This document shows positions 1 through 5,786 of a stretch of 8,961 nucleotides of DNA, piece after piece (positions within the stretch are counted from its first letter, which is position 1; each line of letters opens with the position of its first letter). The DNA is taken from assembly GCA_946480705.1 (NCBI GenBank), contig CAMLLF010000117.1, positions 1 through 8,961 on the forward strand, in the 5' to 3' direction. The notes below the pieces were generated by a model. The model was not told where the DNA came from, did not search any database, and saw only the letters and a list, made by a program, of their open reading frames with translations. Source of the DNA: an uncultured Lysobacteraceae bacterium (GTDB lineage Bacteria; Pseudomonadota; Gammaproteobacteria; Xanthomonadales; Rhodanobacteraceae). The position numbers and the translations under genes are program-made.

Positions 1-150
1 AACAGCGAGATCCACGTCCCGCAGTACCGGCGTCAGCTCGACCGAGGCTCGTCCCGCGAGCAGGCCGAGCAGCGCGCGCAACCGGTCGCTGCGGCGAAAA
101 ACGCGCGGGTAGCTTTTGCCGAGTCCCTGTGCGCGGACCAGGACGTTCAC
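1..150 (-). CDS. ABC transporter ATP-binding protein, polysaccharide-export type (partial, N-terminus only)
   Basis: Only the first 50 codons are present; the gene runs off the left edge. Translation from the GTG at 150 gives MNVLVRAQGLGKSYPR and then a basic stretch (VFRRSDRLRALLGLL) before PVLRDVDLAV. The 'GLGKSY' opening strand, a basic insert and a 'L.DV.L.V' strand just before the expected Walker A are typical of Wzt/KpsT/TagH-like ATPases that energise export of O-antigen, capsule or teichoic acid. Walker A and B lie outside the window, so they are not seen. The start overlaps the permease stop in the sequence GTGA (150-147), which indicates translational coupling and a two-gene ABC exporter. 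The family call rests on this short N-terminus plus the neighbouring permease. Confidence 0.75.
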   Translation of the reverse strand, partial: MNVLVRAQGLGKSYPRVFRRSDRLRALLGLLAGRASVELTPVLRDVDLAV

Positions 151-944
151 AGAAAATCCTCGAAATGCCGCTGCAGGCGCCGGAATGTGAACAGGCCGGC
201 GGACAGCGCGAGCGCGACCGCGGTCACGCTGACTGCGAGCGCGACCATGCCCGGCGGTGGCGTCCCGAGCAGCGCGTAGCGCAGGTACTCGGCGAAGCCC
301 GTCATCGGATTCGCGTCGAACCACGGCCGTACGGTTTCGGGCATGACGTAGCGTCCGTAGAACACCGGCGACAGGAACATCCAGAGCATGAGCAGCTGCG
401 GCAGTGCCGGCGCGATGTCGCGGACGAATACCTGCAGCGCCGACAGCAGCAGCGCCAGTCCGAGCGCGAACAGGAACAGCAGCGCGAGCGCAGGCAGCAT
501 CAGGATCAGGCCTGACGGCGCGATACCCGCACCGACGATCAGCAGGATCAGCAACAGGCCGAGGTAGCCGATGCCGTGTATCGCGAACGATGCGATGACC
601 GGCGCGAACACGAGTGCCGCCCGCGGCAGCGCGACCTTGCCGATCAGGCTCGCGTTGTCCTGAATCGCCGTCGTCGCACGACTGACGGCTTCGGCGAATG
701 CGGTCCAGGGCCAGAGCACGACGACGAGAAACGGCACGTAGCCCGGCGCGTCGGCACCGGGCAGGCGCTGCCGAAAAATGTATCCGAATACAAACGTGTA
801 AACTGCCAGCTGCACGAGCGGCTGCAGCAGCGCCCAGGCACCGCCGCTGAAGCTGCCGAGATACCGATTGCGCAGATCGCGGCGTGCGAGCTGCAGCGCC
901 AGCCCCAGAGTCGGGACCAGACGGGCGGCGAATGACGTCGTCAC
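147..944 (-). CDS. ABC-2 type permease, polysaccharide/O-antigen exporter (Wzm/KpsM/TagG-like)
   Basis: This 265-aa inner-membrane protein starts with GTG at 944; no better in-frame start lies upstream before the preceding gene, and the Shine-Dalgarno is weak. The N-terminus carries an amphipathic RRDLRNRYLGS segment (about 21-31), characteristic of ABC-2 exporters of lipid-linked polysaccharide. About six hydrophobic segments follow (roughly 36-58, 68-86, 108-136, 142-170, 177-195, 232-254), with the short charged loop FVRDI (173-177) and an LSPVFYGRYVMPE stretch (191-203) typical of the family. The length matches the usual 255-280 aa. The GTGA overlap with the next gene, an ATPase, makes a permease/ATPase pair that would pump an undecaprenyl-linked glycan to the periplasm. 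The substrate (O-antigen, capsule or other) cannot be told because no glycosyltransferase is in view. Confidence 0.88.
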   Translation of the reverse strand: MTTSFAARLVPTLGLALQLARRDLRNRYLGSFSGGAWALLQPLVQLAVYTFVFGYIFRQRLPGADAPGYVPFLVVVLWPWTAFAEAVSRATTAIQDNASLIGKVALPRAALVFAPVIASFAIHGIGYLGLLLILLIVGAGIAPSGLILMLPALALLFLFALGLALLLSALQVFVRDIAPALPQLLMLWMFLSPVFYGRYVMPETVRPWFDANPMTGFAEYLRYALLGTPPPGMVALAVSVTAVALALSAGLFTFRRLQRHFEDFL

Positions 945-973
945 GAGGCCCGGCGGCGGCGCGGCGATAGCGC

Positions 974-1002
974 GGCCCGCGCGACGCAGCGTCGCGCGGG
1001 CC
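974..1002 (-). terminator. Strong GC-rich hairpin after the isomerase gene, no U-tract
   Basis: GGCCCGCGCGAC at 974-985 and its exact complement at 991-1002 form a 12-bp stem with a 5-nt GC-rich loop. The stem begins six bases after the stop codon of the isomerase gene (1009-1011) and fills half of the 64-nt gap to the permease. No run of U follows on either strand, so it is not a canonical intrinsic terminator. It may stabilise the 3' end of the mRNA, attenuate transcription into the ABC exporter, or work with Rho. The structure is seen in the sequence; its role is inferred. Confidence 0.5.
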
Positions 1003-1008
1003 TTGCGA

Positions 1009-1947
1009 TCATGGCTGTTTGACCGGTTCGCTGGCCGCCGGACCGGCCGGCGGCTCTTCGATCTTGCCGTAGCGCTCGCGCAGCGTCGCGAGCACTTCCG
1101 GCTGCGGATTCATCGTTTCGTTGCGCAGGCCGTCGATCTTCTCGCGGATCCTTGCTTCCATCCACTCGGCCTGGAGGCGCGAAATGATCGATTCGCGAAC
1201 CTTCTCGTAGGGCTGCAGCTGTTCGGGCGCGGTGCTGACGAGTTTGAGAATGTGATAGCCGAACACCGTGCGGACCGGCGGCGAGATGTCGCCGATGTTT
1301 TCGAGTCTGCGCGCGGCGTCGGCGAACGGCGCGACGAAGCTTTCCGACGCGGCGTTCTCGATGAGGCCATGATTGTCTTTCTTGCTCTGGTCGTCGGACA
1401 GCGATTCGACGAGGCTGTCGAACTGCGACGGATCCTTCGCAAGCTTCGCCGCGGTCTCGTTCGCGAGCGCGGCCGCCTGATCCGGTGTACGCGACTTGAT
1501 GTCGAACAGGATGTGCTTGACGTCGTAGCGCTTGGGAATCGTGTACTTCTTCTTGTTCGCCAGATAGTCCTCCTGCGCCTGCTCGGAGAAATCCGGCGCT
1601 TTCAGCGATGCGCGGAACTTTTCCATCCGCGCGCGCGACAGCGCGTTCTCGGTCGCCAGCGCGATCTGCTGCTGCACGATCGGATCCTTGTCCAGGCCGA
1701 GCTTGAGCGCCTCGTCGGCGAGCTGCTTGTCGAGCAGCATGTTGCGCAGCATGGTTTCGATGCGCTCGGGCTTGGCGACGAAGCCCTTGCGGTCGGTCTC
1801 GGGAATACGGTGCACGTAGGCATCGACGTCGCCGAGCGTGACGCGGGCAACGCCCTGAGACACGACGAGGGTGTCCGCATTCGGGGTGCCGGCCGCACCG
1901 GCGACGGCGGACGCGAGCAGTCCGGCAGCAAGTATCACGTTACGCAT
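1009..1947 (-). CDS. Exported parvulin-type peptidyl-prolyl cis-trans isomerase (SurA/PrsA-like)
   Basis: A 312-aa protein with an N-terminal signal peptide (MRNVILAAGLLASAVAGAAG, cleavage near residue 18-20), so it is periplasmic; no lipobox cysteine is present. Residues about 30-135 form a helical, charged SurA-N-like chaperone region containing a conserved-looking 'RIETMLRNMLLDKQLADEA' segment. A single parvulin domain spans about 138-238, with YDVKHILFD (141-149) as its first strand and FVAPFADAARRLENIGDISPPVRTVFGYHILKL (204-236) as the typical end, written here in family order. A helical tail and a Pro/Ala-rich end follow. It would assist folding of exported or outer-membrane proteins. 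SurA proper has two parvulin domains and is longer, so this is a one-domain relative. EpsD-type isomerases, found in exopolysaccharide loci, are an alternative given the ABC exporter next door. Start ATG 1947 has AGGGA six bases upstream (1954-1958). Confidence 0.85.
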   Translation of the reverse strand: MRNVILAAGLLASAVAGAAGTPNADTLVVSQGVARVTLGDVDAYVHRIPETDRKGFVAKPERIETMLRNMLLDKQLADEALKLGLDKDPIVQQQIALATENALSRARMEKFRASLKAPDFSEQAQEDYLANKKKYTIPKRYDVKHILFDIKSRTPDQAAALANETAAKLAKDPSQFDSLVESLSDDQSKKDNHGLIENAASESFVAPFADAARRLENIGDISPPVRTVFGYHILKLVSTAPEQLQPYEKVRESIISRLQAEWMEARIREKIDGLRNETMNPQPEVLATLRERYGKIEEPPAGPAASEPVKQP

Positions 1948-1958
1948 TGAATATCCCT

Positions 1959-1991
1959 AAAAAAGAAAGGGGGCGCGCCAATAGCGCGCCC
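1959..1991 (-). terminator. Intrinsic terminator/attenuator just before the isomerase start
   Basis: Reading the minus strand, GGGCGCGC (1991-1984), a 5-nt loop (1983-1979) and GCGCGCCC (1978-1971) form an 8-bp stem, followed by CCTTTCTTTTTT down to 1959. This is a canonical Rho-independent terminator. The T-run ends directly against the Shine-Dalgarno AGGGA of the isomerase gene and 11 bases before its ATG at 1947. It may simply end transcription from the exported-protein gene upstream, about 100 nt after its stop, but its position also suits attenuation of the isomerase operon. Confidence 0.8.
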
Positions 1992-2050
1992 TCCGAAACG
2001 AGGATTTCGATGGACCGTGACGCGGCGTGCGAGTTCCTTGCCGCGCCCGG

Positions 2051-2086
2051 AACGACGAACCGCGCCTGCCGGCGCGGTTCGTCGTT
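2051..2086 (-). terminator. Perfect 16-bp hairpin after the 377-aa protein gene
   Basis: AACGACGAACCGCGCC (2051-2066) is exactly complementary to 2071-2086, with a 4-nt loop (2067-2070). The stem begins three bases after the stop codon (2090-2092). Only TT and then CCGGG follow on the minus strand, so the U-tract of a classical terminator is missing, although the stem is very stable. It probably protects the transcript 3' end or pauses RNA polymerase ahead of the second, canonical terminator at 1959-1991. Confidence 0.6.
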
Positions 2087-2089
2087 TCG

Positions 2090-3223
2090 TCAATCGATCT
2101 GATCGATGACGGTGGGCCAGCCGGTGCCCTGGATCTTCATGTTCTGGATCGTGTTGCCGCAGGTGCCCGAGCAGCCGGAATTCGTCAGCGTGCTCAGCGG
2201 AGCCTGGATGATGTTCATGTAGTAGGTTTCACCCGGCACGAGCTGGCAGGCATTCGTCGCGCTCGGCTGGTAGGCCCAGAGCAGCACGCTGTTGACCTGG
2301 CCGTTGTCGACGATGCACTTGACCGTCAGCGGCGCCTGAGCGACCTGCGAGAAATCACCGCAGGTCTTGCTGATCGTGTAGGACATGCGCAGCGTCTGGG
2401 GCTGCGTTTCCTCGAAGCGGAACTGACCGGCCATGCCAGGCGGGAAGTTCGACGGCACCGTGAACTTCAGCGCCACGTACTGATTGCGCTGGATCATGAT
2501 GCGCTGGTTGATGTTCGCCGTGCCCGGGAACGGGCGGTTCGCACCGGCCGGGTTATGACCGAACACGTTTTCGAACAGCGTCAGGTCGGTATCGCGCGCG
2601 TCGAGATTGTTGTACTGAACTCGGCCAAAGGTCTGGCGCGTGATGCCCGCGTTGTTGACGCAGGTATCGCCGCCGCCGCCGCCGGTCGTGACCGCGACGT
2701 CCTGGGCCGACACGGCCGTGACGCTGGACCCGATCTTCGTGCAGCTCAGTTGGAACTTGTAGTTGCCGACCGTGGCCGGAATCGTGACCGGAACGCTCGC
2801 CCCTGCGGCGCACGCCGCCGCATTGGCACAGACATTACCGCTCAGCGGCCAGTTCGAAATGGTAGCCGGCGTGACGCTGCCCGCATAACTGCAGCTGTCG
2901 GCACTGGCCGTCCAGGTAATCGTATGCGTGGCGCCCGTTGTCGTGCTGGTCGGAATGTCTGCCGACGTGATGCCGTTCGTGATGACGGGGTCGGAAACCG
3001 GCGTCGCGGTCGGACAGTCAGCGCCCGCGAACGCGCCCGTCGCGAGCAACGCGCCGGTCGTCGGATCCATGGTCACGCCGTCGGCGTTCGTCGTGTACTC
3101 GCAGACTTTCGGTCCGCTGGGCGACGTCCAGGTGAGCCGCAGCGTCGTCTGCGCATTCGCAGAACCGGAGGCAACCGCGATCGTGAACAACAGCGCGGCG
3201 GCTGGCAGGCGCAATGCAGGCAT
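2090..3223 (-). CDS. Exported cysteine-rich protein of unknown function (377 aa)
   Basis: I do not recognise this family. The open frame continues upstream to an ATG at 3424, but the likely start is ATG 3223, because it opens directly with a signal peptide (MPALRLPAAALLFTIAVASG, cleavage after SANA at residue 24) and has GGAA nine bases upstream. The mature protein has two parts. Residues 25-180 are Thr/Ser/Val-rich, beta-strand-like and Ig-like in texture (for example HTITWTASADSCSY). A Gly5 hinge (181-185) then leads to a C-terminal part (186-377) rich in Asn, Gln and aromatics. Twelve cysteines (41, 70, 111, 132, 138, 161, 188, 288, 303, 326, 351, 355) suggest disulfides in an oxidising compartment. 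No catalytic motif, membrane anchor, lipobox or sorting signal is visible. It lies near a T2SS operon, so a secreted or surface protein is plausible; that is inference only. Confidence 0.75.
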   Translation of the reverse strand: MPALRLPAAALLFTIAVASGSANAQTTLRLTWTSPSGPKVCEYTTNADGVTMDPTTGALLATGAFAGADCPTATPVSDPVITNGITSADIPTSTTTGATHTITWTASADSCSYAGSVTPATISNWPLSGNVCANAAACAAGASVPVTIPATVGNYKFQLSCTKIGSSVTAVSAQDVAVTTGGGGGDTCVNNAGITRQTFGRVQYNNLDARDTDLTLFENVFGHNPAGANRPFPGTANINQRIMIQRNQYVALKFTVPSNFPPGMAGQFRFEETQPQTLRMSYTISKTCGDFSQVAQAPLTVKCIVDNGQVNSVLLWAYQPSATNACQLVPGETYYMNIIQAPLSTLTNSGCSGTCGNTIQNMKIQGTGWPTVIDQID

Positions 3224-3608
3224 TGACAAGTTCCAATTCAGATGAGAGCGGTCGAATTTTAGCGCCTGATCTGCCCTTGCGTGCAAACCCTTCGTTAAAT
3301 CAAGTTGCAAGTGAACGGCACCAGACGCCGGCAGACCGGCGCGGGAATCGGCTAAACCAGCTGAAAACGGCCAAAATCGCCGTTCCGGCGGCCCATTGTC
3401 GGCCGCAGGCACCAGCCGCAACACAAGTTGCCTTGTATATTAAATTGCATCGCAGGGCTGCTTTGGGCGGTCGGCGCGCGCTGACCGTGGTCGCAAATGC
3501 GCGAATACGTCGGCATGGCAACGGTCAAGTTCGCCAACCAGGTACGGCAGTCGCGACGGCTCGTCGCCCCATCGCGGCCACGGCTCGAGCTTCGGACCGG
3601 CCCGTCAC
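3224..3608. other. 385-nt gene-free stretch upstream of the 377-aa protein gene
   Basis: No convincing gene is seen on either strand; the open frames here are short, have no Shine-Dalgarno and read as arginine- or proline-rich shadows. The stretch holds a candidate promoter near the gene start (3256-3286), an unusually AT-rich island around 3432-3448 (TTGTATATTAAATTGCAT) in otherwise GC-rich DNA, and the 8-mer CAAGTTGC twice (3301 and 3424). The AT-rich island could be part of a promoter or regulator site, but I could not pair it with a good -35 box on the minus strand. Confidence 0.5.
3256..3286 (-). promoter_or_regulatory. Candidate sigma70-type promoter for the 377-aa protein gene
   Basis: On the minus strand TTGCAC (3286-3281) and TAAAAT (3261-3256) resemble the -35 and -10 hexamers. 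The spacer is 19 bases, longer than ideal. Transcription would begin near 3249, about 26 bases before the ATG at 3223. The strong terminator of the preceding gene makes an own promoter likely, but this particular site is tentative. Confidence 0.35.
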
Positions 3609-3639
3609 AAAAAAAGAGAGGGGCCCGAAGGCCCCTCTC
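3609..3639 (-). terminator. Strong intrinsic terminator with UUCG tetraloop
   Basis: Reading the minus strand, GAGAGGGGCC (3639-3630), the loop TTCG (3629-3626) and GGCCCCTCTC (3625-3616) are followed by seven T (3615-3609). The perfect 10-bp GC-rich stem closed by the extra-stable C(UUCG)G tetraloop is a textbook Rho-independent terminator. It sits 31 bases after the stop of the 504-aa protein gene and isolates that gene from the next one. Confidence 0.95.
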
Positions 3640-3670
3640 CACTACTACTGCATCACTTACGCCTGATAGA

Positions 3671-5185
3671 TCAGGAGCAAGCCGCCGTGCCGTTGGTGCA
3701 AGCACGCGAAGCGCGGTGACGGAACAGGCCGCTGTAGTTCGACAGCACGCCCGGGGCCACGTTGGCATTGATGTAGTTGACGGCTTCGAAGCCCGTCGCC
3801 GGCAGACCAGCGAACACGTCGCCGTCGATCGAAGCGCGGCTGAAGTGCGGCTGAGCAGCCGGGTTCATGCCGAGGCGCATCCAACCAGCAGCTGCGAACG
3901 GCTTGACGTTCGTGACCAGCTTCGAACCCAGCACGCCCGACTCGGTCGGAGCCGTGGAGACGTTCAGGAAGCTGATGACGTTCGTTTCCTTACACAGCGA
4001 CGAAGCCGGCTGGCCCGGAGGCGGCGGCGAGAAGCCCGGAGCCGGACCGACCGGACGGCCTTCTTCACGATCGTACTGAGCGACTTCGATCTGGGTGCAG
4101 GACAGGCCTTCACCGTTACCAGCAGCGTCTTCACCGAAGGTGAAGCGGAACGGCTGGATCGCGCCCGGATCGCCCAGCGCAACGCCGAGGATCTGGTTGT
4201 CGACGTAGAAGCGCTTGGTCGGGAAGGTGACAACCCAGTCGGTGTTCGAGCCGACCGACGCGTCAACGTTGTACTCGTTGAACAGGTTGCTCGACATGAA
4301 CACGGCCGAAACCGCGTCGATGGCGGCCGACGGCGTGCCGGTCGTGTCGTAGTCGGACTGGATCAGCTGACCAGCCGAACCGAACACGTAGGCGGTGGCG
4401 ATGCCGAGACCCGTGTTGGCCTGAGCCAGCGACGGCGTCAGCGAGGACGTGTCGGAGAACAGCGGGATGATCGTGAAGCCGTCGATCGCGTCAGCGTTGT
4501 ACGTGTAGAACGTACCCTGAGCGACGTTGACGACGCCGCCGGCGCCGAACAGACCGCCGGTCGGAGCCAGCAGCTGGGTGTTCAGCGGGTCGATCGCCTG
4601 GACGACGGCGCAGTTCGCCGGGGTGCCGGCGGCCGTGTGGGTCACGGCGGTGCGGAACGTACCCGGGTTCACGAGGTCGGCCATCGAGATCAGCTCGATG
4701 TGGCCTTCACGCGTACGCGAGATGTCGGTCGGGCCCGTATCTTCGTTCACGCCGGTGTAAGCGAACGGCAGGAACTCCTGGTACGGACGGCCGGTACCGA
4801 GCGAGCCGGTCCACGCGTCCTTGTTCGGCGCCGTGCAGCTCTTGTCGGTGGTGGTGACGGCGGCGCCGTCGCCAGCCAGACCGGCGTCGGACAGCGCGAA
4901 CACGCTCGCGGTCCACACGTCGAATTCCGACAGGAACAGGTTGAAGTCGAGGACTTCGCGAGAGTTGTGACCCTCGAGGAAGCGGACCTTGACAGCCTTG
5001 GCAATGTTGGTGGTGTTGACCACCGACACGATCGTCTGCTGGTTCTTGTTGACGGTGTAGTACGGATAGACCAGAACCTGGCCGGTGCCATCCGGGTTCA
5101 GCTCAACGGCGTTCGCGGTGCTGGCGATGCCGGCAAAAGCGGCGAGGCCTGCGACAACCGAAGTCGTCAGATTGTTTCTCTTCAT
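3671..5185 (-). CDS. Exported protein of unknown function (504 aa), probably highly expressed
   Basis: The chosen start is ATG 5185, preceded by AGGAG seven bases upstream and opening with a signal peptide (MKRNNLTTSVVAGLAAFAGI, cleavage after TANA at residue 26). The frame stays open further upstream, but that part has no signal and runs into the preceding gene. The mature N-terminus VELNPDGTGQVLVYPYYTVN, the segment TIVSVVNTTNIAKAVKVRFLEG (in two neighbouring strands, 51-72) and SREVLDFNLFLSEFDVWTAS (75-94) look like a conserved family that I have seen only as uncharacterised gammaproteobacterial proteins; I assign no function. Six cysteines (117, 192, 363, 398, 496, 503), a Pro-rich loop (386-393) and no membrane segment after the signal suggest a soluble or surface protein. 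CGT, GGT and GCT codons recur (for example around 4030-4080), unlike the CGC/GGC-dominated neighbours. Together with the strong ribosome site and terminator this suggests high expression from a single-gene transcript. Confidence 0.85.
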   Translation of the reverse strand: MKRNNLTTSVVAGLAAFAGIASTANAVELNPDGTGQVLVYPYYTVNKNQQTIVSVVNTTNIAKAVKVRFLEGHNSREVLDFNLFLSEFDVWTASVFALSDAGLAGDGAAVTTTDKSCTAPNKDAWTGSLGTGRPYQEFLPFAYTGVNEDTGPTDISRTREGHIELISMADLVNPGTFRTAVTHTAAGTPANCAVVQAIDPLNTQLLAPTGGLFGAGGVVNVAQGTFYTYNADAIDGFTIIPLFSDTSSLTPSLAQANTGLGIATAYVFGSAGQLIQSDYDTTGTPSAAIDAVSAVFMSSNLFNEYNVDASVGSNTDWVVTFPTKRFYVDNQILGVALGDPGAIQPFRFTFGEDAAGNGEGLSCTQIEVAQYDREEGRPVGPAPGFSPPPPGQPASSLCKETNVISFLNVSTAPTESGVLGSKLVTNVKPFAAAGWMRLGMNPAAQPHFSRASIDGDVFAGLPATGFEAVNYINANVAPGVLSNYSGLFRHRASRACTNGTAACS

Positions 5186-5192
5186 CACAACA

Positions 5193-5197
5193 CTCCT
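5193..5197 (-). promoter_or_regulatory. Shine-Dalgarno that fixes the start of the 504-aa protein
   Basis: AGGAG on the minus strand lies seven bases before ATG 5185. It is the best ribosome site in the window and decides in favour of this start over the longer open frame that begins at 5485. Confidence 0.85.
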
Positions 5198-5291
5198 AAT
5201 GAACCACAGGGCTTTTGCATACAACCGACCATGCTCCTCAACAGCGGTTTTGGCCCGCCTTTTTTGGGCATGGTAGGGCAACAGCGCGCCA

Positions 5292-5320
5292 ATGCTAGAA
5301 CAAAGGTCATGGCAACGCAA
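5292..5320 (-). promoter_or_regulatory. Candidate sigma70-type promoter for the 504-aa protein gene
   Basis: On the minus strand TTGCGT (5320-5315) and TAGCAT (5297-5292) are separated by 17 bases. The match to the consensus hexamers is only fair (three and four of six). The predicted start near 5285 would leave a leader of about 100 nt. A promoter somewhere in 5186-5331 is expected because a terminator precedes it; this exact site is tentative. Confidence 0.35.
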
Positions 5321-5327
5321 TCCCAGG

Positions 5328-5348
5328 AAAACCGGCTTTTTAGGCCGG
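5328..5348 (-). terminator. Modest intrinsic terminator at the end of the T2SS operon
   Basis: On the minus strand CCGGC (5348-5344), a 7-nt A-rich loop and GCCGG (5336-5332) are followed by TTTT (5331-5328). The stem has only five GC pairs, so it is weaker than the terminator at 3609-3639. It begins one base after the TAA stop of the lipoprotein gene, which fits the end of the gsp transcript. Confidence 0.6.
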
Positions 5349-5349
5349 C

Positions 5350-5769
5350 TTATTGAGCCGGAAGGTGATACCACTGCCCCTTGATACGGAGCCATTTTTC
5401 CTTCTGGACATCGGTACTTGAGACCGGGCCGGGGACGCCGGCGGCGATCCGCAGCTCGAAATCGACGATGAGGCGGACCGTGCACGTATCCTCGTCGGGA
5501 CAGTCCTTGTCCATGAGTTCGACCTTCTTCCAGAGGACCGGCCGGGTCGACATGGAAGCGGCGTACTGATCCTTCGGATGGGTTGCGCGGTAACCCGGTG
5601 TCAGGAACTCGTAGGCGTCAGCCGCCTTGCGATCGATCAGGAGCTTCCAGCGCTCGACGGCGCGATCTTCGACGGCCGCGCCCTTCTTCGCGCCGCCGGG
5701 ACCAGCAGCGCAGCCGGCCAGGAGGCCGAGCAGCGACAACGACAGCACCAGGCTCTGCAGATTCTTCAT
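5350..5769 (-). CDS. Small lipoprotein of unknown function, last gene of the T2SS operon
   Basis: A 139-aa protein with a lipoprotein signal: basic start (MKN), hydrophobic core and lipobox LAGC with the acceptor cysteine at residue 20. Residue 21 is Ala, so outer-membrane sorting is likely. The mature part starts with a Gly/Ala/Lys linker. A compact domain of about 105 residues follows, with RAVERWKLLIDRKAADAYEF and LTPGYRATHP near its start, beta strands at about 97-108 and 123-136 (CTVRLIVDFELRI, EKWLRIKGQWYHL), and a Cys90/Cys96 pair. The helix-then-sheet pattern recalls the NTF2-like fold, as a guess. The gene follows gspD by 17 nt with CGGAG as ribosome site and ends at a terminator, so it is co-transcribed with the secretin. 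An accessory or pilotin-like role in secretin assembly is possible; no homology to known pilotins (GspS, AspS) is evident to me. Confidence 0.85.
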   Translation of the reverse strand: MKNLQSLVLSLSLLGLLAGCAAGPGGAKKGAAVEDRAVERWKLLIDRKAADAYEFLTPGYRATHPKDQYAASMSTRPVLWKKVELMDKDCPDEDTCTVRLIVDFELRIAAGVPGPVSSTDVQKEKWLRIKGQWYHLPAQ

Positions 5770-5786
5770 TCTCGTACTCCGATTCG

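Noticed and set aside
868..1950. Plus-strand open frame of 360 codons opposite the isomerase
   Set aside because: Low-complexity Arg/Leu/Val shadow of a clear parvulin-type gene.
2027..3226. Plus-strand open frame of 399 codons opposite the 377-aa gene
   Set aside because: It runs through the perfect hairpin and reads as an arginine-rich shadow; the minus-strand gene is a well-formed exported protein.
3281..3300. Possible sigma54 promoter at the TTGCACG element upstream of the 377-aa gene
   Set aside because: The GG and GC pairs at the spacing required for sigma54 are not both present, so a sigma70-like reading is preferred.
3224..3424. N-terminal extension of 67 residues on the 377-aa protein
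   Set aside because: It would place the signal peptide inside the protein and has no ribosome site; ATG 3223 opens directly with the signal sequence.
3497..5356. Plus-strand open frame of 619 codons opposite the 504-aa gene
   Set aside because: Arg/Val/Asp-rich composition without signal or motif; the minus strand has a signal peptide, Shine-Dalgarno and terminator.
5186..5485. N-terminal extension of 100 residues on the 504-aa protein
   Set aside because: It overlaps the lipoprotein gene and its terminator and precedes a clear Shine-Dalgarno and signal peptide at 5185.
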